Source: Roseiflexaceae bacterium UBA965 (GTDB lineage Bacteria > Chloroflexota > Chloroflexia > Chloroflexales > Roseiflexaceae). From it: a DNA stretch of 16,004 bases. A program made the translations under genes and the position numbers. Where the stretch lies: positions 31,346 through 47,349 of the forward strand of contig DBCF01000174.1 of the NCBI GenBank assembly GCA_002292925.1, in the 5' to 3' direction. The notes under the pieces are model-generated. The model searched no databases. It was given only the letters and a program-made list of their open reading frames with translations, and was not told the DNA's origin. Of the stretch, positions 14,689 to 16,004 are shown piece after piece (positions within the stretch are counted from its first letter, which is position 1; each line of letters begins with the position of its first letter).

Positions 14689-15459
14689 ATGAATTTACTG
14701 CCCGAATTGTTGTCATCACAGTACTCACTGGTATACAACATCCTGAGTTTTACTATTGCTAGTATGGGCGCTTCATTCGTGTTCTTCTTGATGGCCCGCC
14801 AACAAGTTGGTGTTACGTATCGTCCAGCCCTTCTTTTTTCTGCGTTGGTTGTCGGTATTGCTTGTTATCACTACTTCCGGATTTTCGATAGCTTTGAATC
14901 AGCATATGCATTGGCTGATGGCGTTTACAAGCCAAGCGGCAAGCCGTTCAATGATGCGTATCGCTATGTCGACTGGATGTTGACCGTCCCCCTATTGCTG
15001 GTGGAATTGGTCGCTGTATTGCATCTAGCCAAAGACGTGAGCCGCAAAATGCTCGTGAAACTCATCATTGCAGCCGTCTTGATGATTGGTCTGGGGTATA
15101 TTGGCGAAGGCGAGCTTACAAACATGACGACTCGCGCCATCTGGGGCACGTTGAGCAGCATTCCGTTTGTGTACATTCTGTATGTGCTTTGGGTTGAATT
15201 GGGCACACAGGTCAAAACCCAGAGTGAGACCGTGCGTGGTTTGCTCAAGGTTACCCGTGTGGTACTCGTTGCGACTTGGGGCGTTTATCCGATCACCTAC
15301 TTATTGCCCATGCTTGGTATCGACATTCAATCCTCAGTGGTTGCGATTCAAGTAGGGTATGCGTTGGCAGACGTGGCCGCCAAATGTGGCTACGGTTTGT
15401 TGATTTTTTTCATTGCTCGCGCCAAGAGCGAAGAAGACGGCAGTTTGCCAGTAGCGTAG
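14689..15459 (+). CDS. Xanthorhodopsin-like light-driven proton pump (microbial rhodopsin)
   Basis: This 256-residue protein has seven transmembrane helices and would pump protons out of the cell in light using retinal. Helix C reads RYVDWMLTVPLLLVE (92-106). Asp95 is the Schiff-base counterion and proton acceptor, Thr99 the middle residue and Glu106 the cytoplasmic donor, giving the DTE pump motif. Helix B has YHYFRIF with His61, the partner of Asp95 in proteorhodopsin and xanthorhodopsin. Lys232 in helix G (ADVAAKCGYG) binds retinal, with Asp228 four residues before. Leu103 fills the spectral tuning site and predicts green absorption. Helix E has WGTLSSIPF with Gly153, matching the glycine that opens a window for a carotenoid antenna in xanthorhodopsin. 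The HYFRIF and AYRYVDW segments place it nearer the xanthorhodopsin group than marine proteorhodopsins. AAGGAAAG precedes ATG 14689. No blh or crt gene is nearby, so retinal is made elsewhere. A hairpin follows the stop. Confidence 0.96.
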   Translation: MNLLPELLSSQYSLVYNILSFTIASMGASFVFFLMARQQVGVTYRPALLFSALVVGIACYHYFRIFDSFESAYALADGVYKPSGKPFNDAYRYVDWMLTVPLLLVELVAVLHLAKDVSRKMLVKLIIAAVLMIGLGYIGEGELTNMTTRAIWGTLSSIPFVYILYVLWVELGTQVKTQSETVRGLLKVTRVVLVATWGVYPITYLLPMLGIDIQSSVVAIQVGYALADVAAKCGYGLLIFFIARAKSEEDGSLPVA

Positions 15460-15471
15460 TCGGTCTCCGTT

Positions 15472-15508
15472 TGAACCTAGGCTTTCACTATATGAAAGCC
15501 TAGGTTCA
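15472..15508 (+). terminator. Strong 16-bp hairpin after rhodopsin gene
   Basis: TGAACCTAGGCTTTCA (15472-15487) and its exact reverse complement (15493-15508) flank the five-base loop CTATA. It begins 12 bases after the rhodopsin stop. Only a short T-poor tail (TCGTTT) follows, so it may end transcription partly, or protect the rhodopsin message from 3' decay while letting some transcription reach the next gene. Confidence 0.65.
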
Positions 15509-15533
15509 TCGTTTAGAAAGCAGAATTTACGTG

Positions 15534-15737
15534 ATGAGACAACAACCGTGGCTGAGACTATTGGGTAGTGTCGTCGTTGGCGCAGTGCTTGGCGGTTTGT
15601 TTGGTGTCGTGTTTGGCTGGATCGCTTCTTGGTTTTCAAATGGCCCTGATGTATGGCAAGGTATCCGCGAATCAGCGCCATGGTTCGCAGTGATGGGTAT
15701 CGTTGCAGGGTTCTTGATGAGCATTGAAAAGCAGTAA
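15534..15737 (+). CDS. Small two-helix membrane protein downstream of rhodopsin
   Basis: This is a hypothetical protein of 67 residues; I do not recognise a family. It starts with a short basic segment (MRQQPWLRLL). A glycine-rich helix follows (GSVVVGAVLGGLFGVVFGW, with Gly spaced every three to five residues, as in helices that pack tightly). Then come a polar loop of about 18 residues and a second helix (WFAVMGIVAGFLM) ending in SIEKQ. ATG 15534 and an overlapping GTG 15531 are both possible; the RBS is weak. Its frame is open, its codons resemble the rhodopsin gene, and it lies 74 bases after it on the same strand. A partner, assembly or stability role for the pump is only a guess from position. 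Confidence 0.6.
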   Translation: MRQQPWLRLLGSVVVGAVLGGLFGVVFGWIASWFSNGPDVWQGIRESAPWFAVMGIVAGFLMSIEKQ

Positions 15738-16004
15738 TGTTACTTGGCAAAAAATATCCTAATCTGCAATAGGTCTGCACGGCAAATGAGTCGCTGATAC
15801 GGGCGATATCGCTGCCCCATTAGCCGCTAAATTTTCGAAAAATCAACACATTGAATATATTACTCAGCACACACAAAATATGCCATAACACCCGCGCACA
15901 TGCCCAACGCATGAACAATTACTTGGGCAACGCCACATTATTGAAACAGTAATTACAATACCTACGCCAACATCCCACCCCTAGCGTCATTCCATGCAGG
16001 GTGC
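15738..16004. other. Terminal stretch without a recognisable gene
   Basis: The last 267 bases hold no reading frame with a convincing start, RBS or known motif, and no clear hairpin with a T run. A short frame from about 15888 to a stop near 15983 (including EQLLGQRHIIETVI) looks protein-like but has no start codon and is too short to name; it could be a remnant. Confidence 0.4.

Noticed and set aside
14489..14692. 67-codon plus-strand frame whose stop overlaps the rhodopsin start (ATGA)
   Set aside because: Weak RBS and no recognisable protein. The likely rhodopsin promoter and leader hairpin lie inside it; the overlap could be chance.
15334..15780. 148-codon minus-strand frame
   Set aside because: Antisense to the rhodopsin 3' end and the small membrane protein, spans their hairpin, and has no known motif.

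Overview
The window looks like chromosomal DNA of a Chloroflexota bacterium, probably class Chloroflexia and near the Herpetosiphon/Roseiflexus groups. The pointers are: very large secreted proteins with Thr/Pro/Arg-rich tails, a zinc-ribbon Ser/Thr kinase joined to one transmembrane segment, and a xanthorhodopsin-like proton pump. I infer this assignment from protein style; there is no rRNA or other marker here to prove it.

Layout. (1) Positions 1-71 hold the last four codons of a groEL gene (Gly-Met-Asp-Phe-stop) and its terminator. (2) Positions 192-6542 (minus strand) encode a secreted protein of about 2,116 residues. Its N-terminal third resembles the calcium-binding and pore-forming domains of anthrax protective antigen and clostridial binary toxin B components. 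Adhesin-like beta domains follow, then a Thr/Arg repeat tail. (3) At 6751-6980 the 3' end of groEL appears again, with a diverged copy of the same terminator, so the giant gene sits between two groEL 3' ends. (4) Positions 7123-10160 hold a convergent pair of envelope glycosyltransferase genes: a membrane GT-C type enzyme and a UgtP/MGDG-synthase-like GT28 enzyme. (5) Positions 10361-13057 hold a likely two-gene operon: a TRAM-less iron-sulfur RNA m5U methyltransferase and a membrane Ser/Thr kinase. A short divergent SRAP-family gene converges on it. (6) Positions 13523-14688 are an AT-rich gene-poor stretch with several hairpins. (7) Positions 14689-15737 hold a microbial rhodopsin gene, a strong hairpin, and a 67-residue two-helix membrane protein gene. 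The last 267 bases show no convincing gene.

How it fits together. The rhodopsin should pump protons outward in light; no retinal or carotenoid synthesis gene is in view, so the chromophore must be made elsewhere. The two glycosyltransferases probably act on lipids or lipid-linked sugars of the envelope. The giant protein is the most unusual item. A toxin-B-like oligomerisation/pore module has been built into a huge surface protein, with a hydrophobic stretch and a coiled coil in place of the usual pore-forming loop. Its position between duplicated groEL ends suggests it arrived by insertion or by recombination at groEL.
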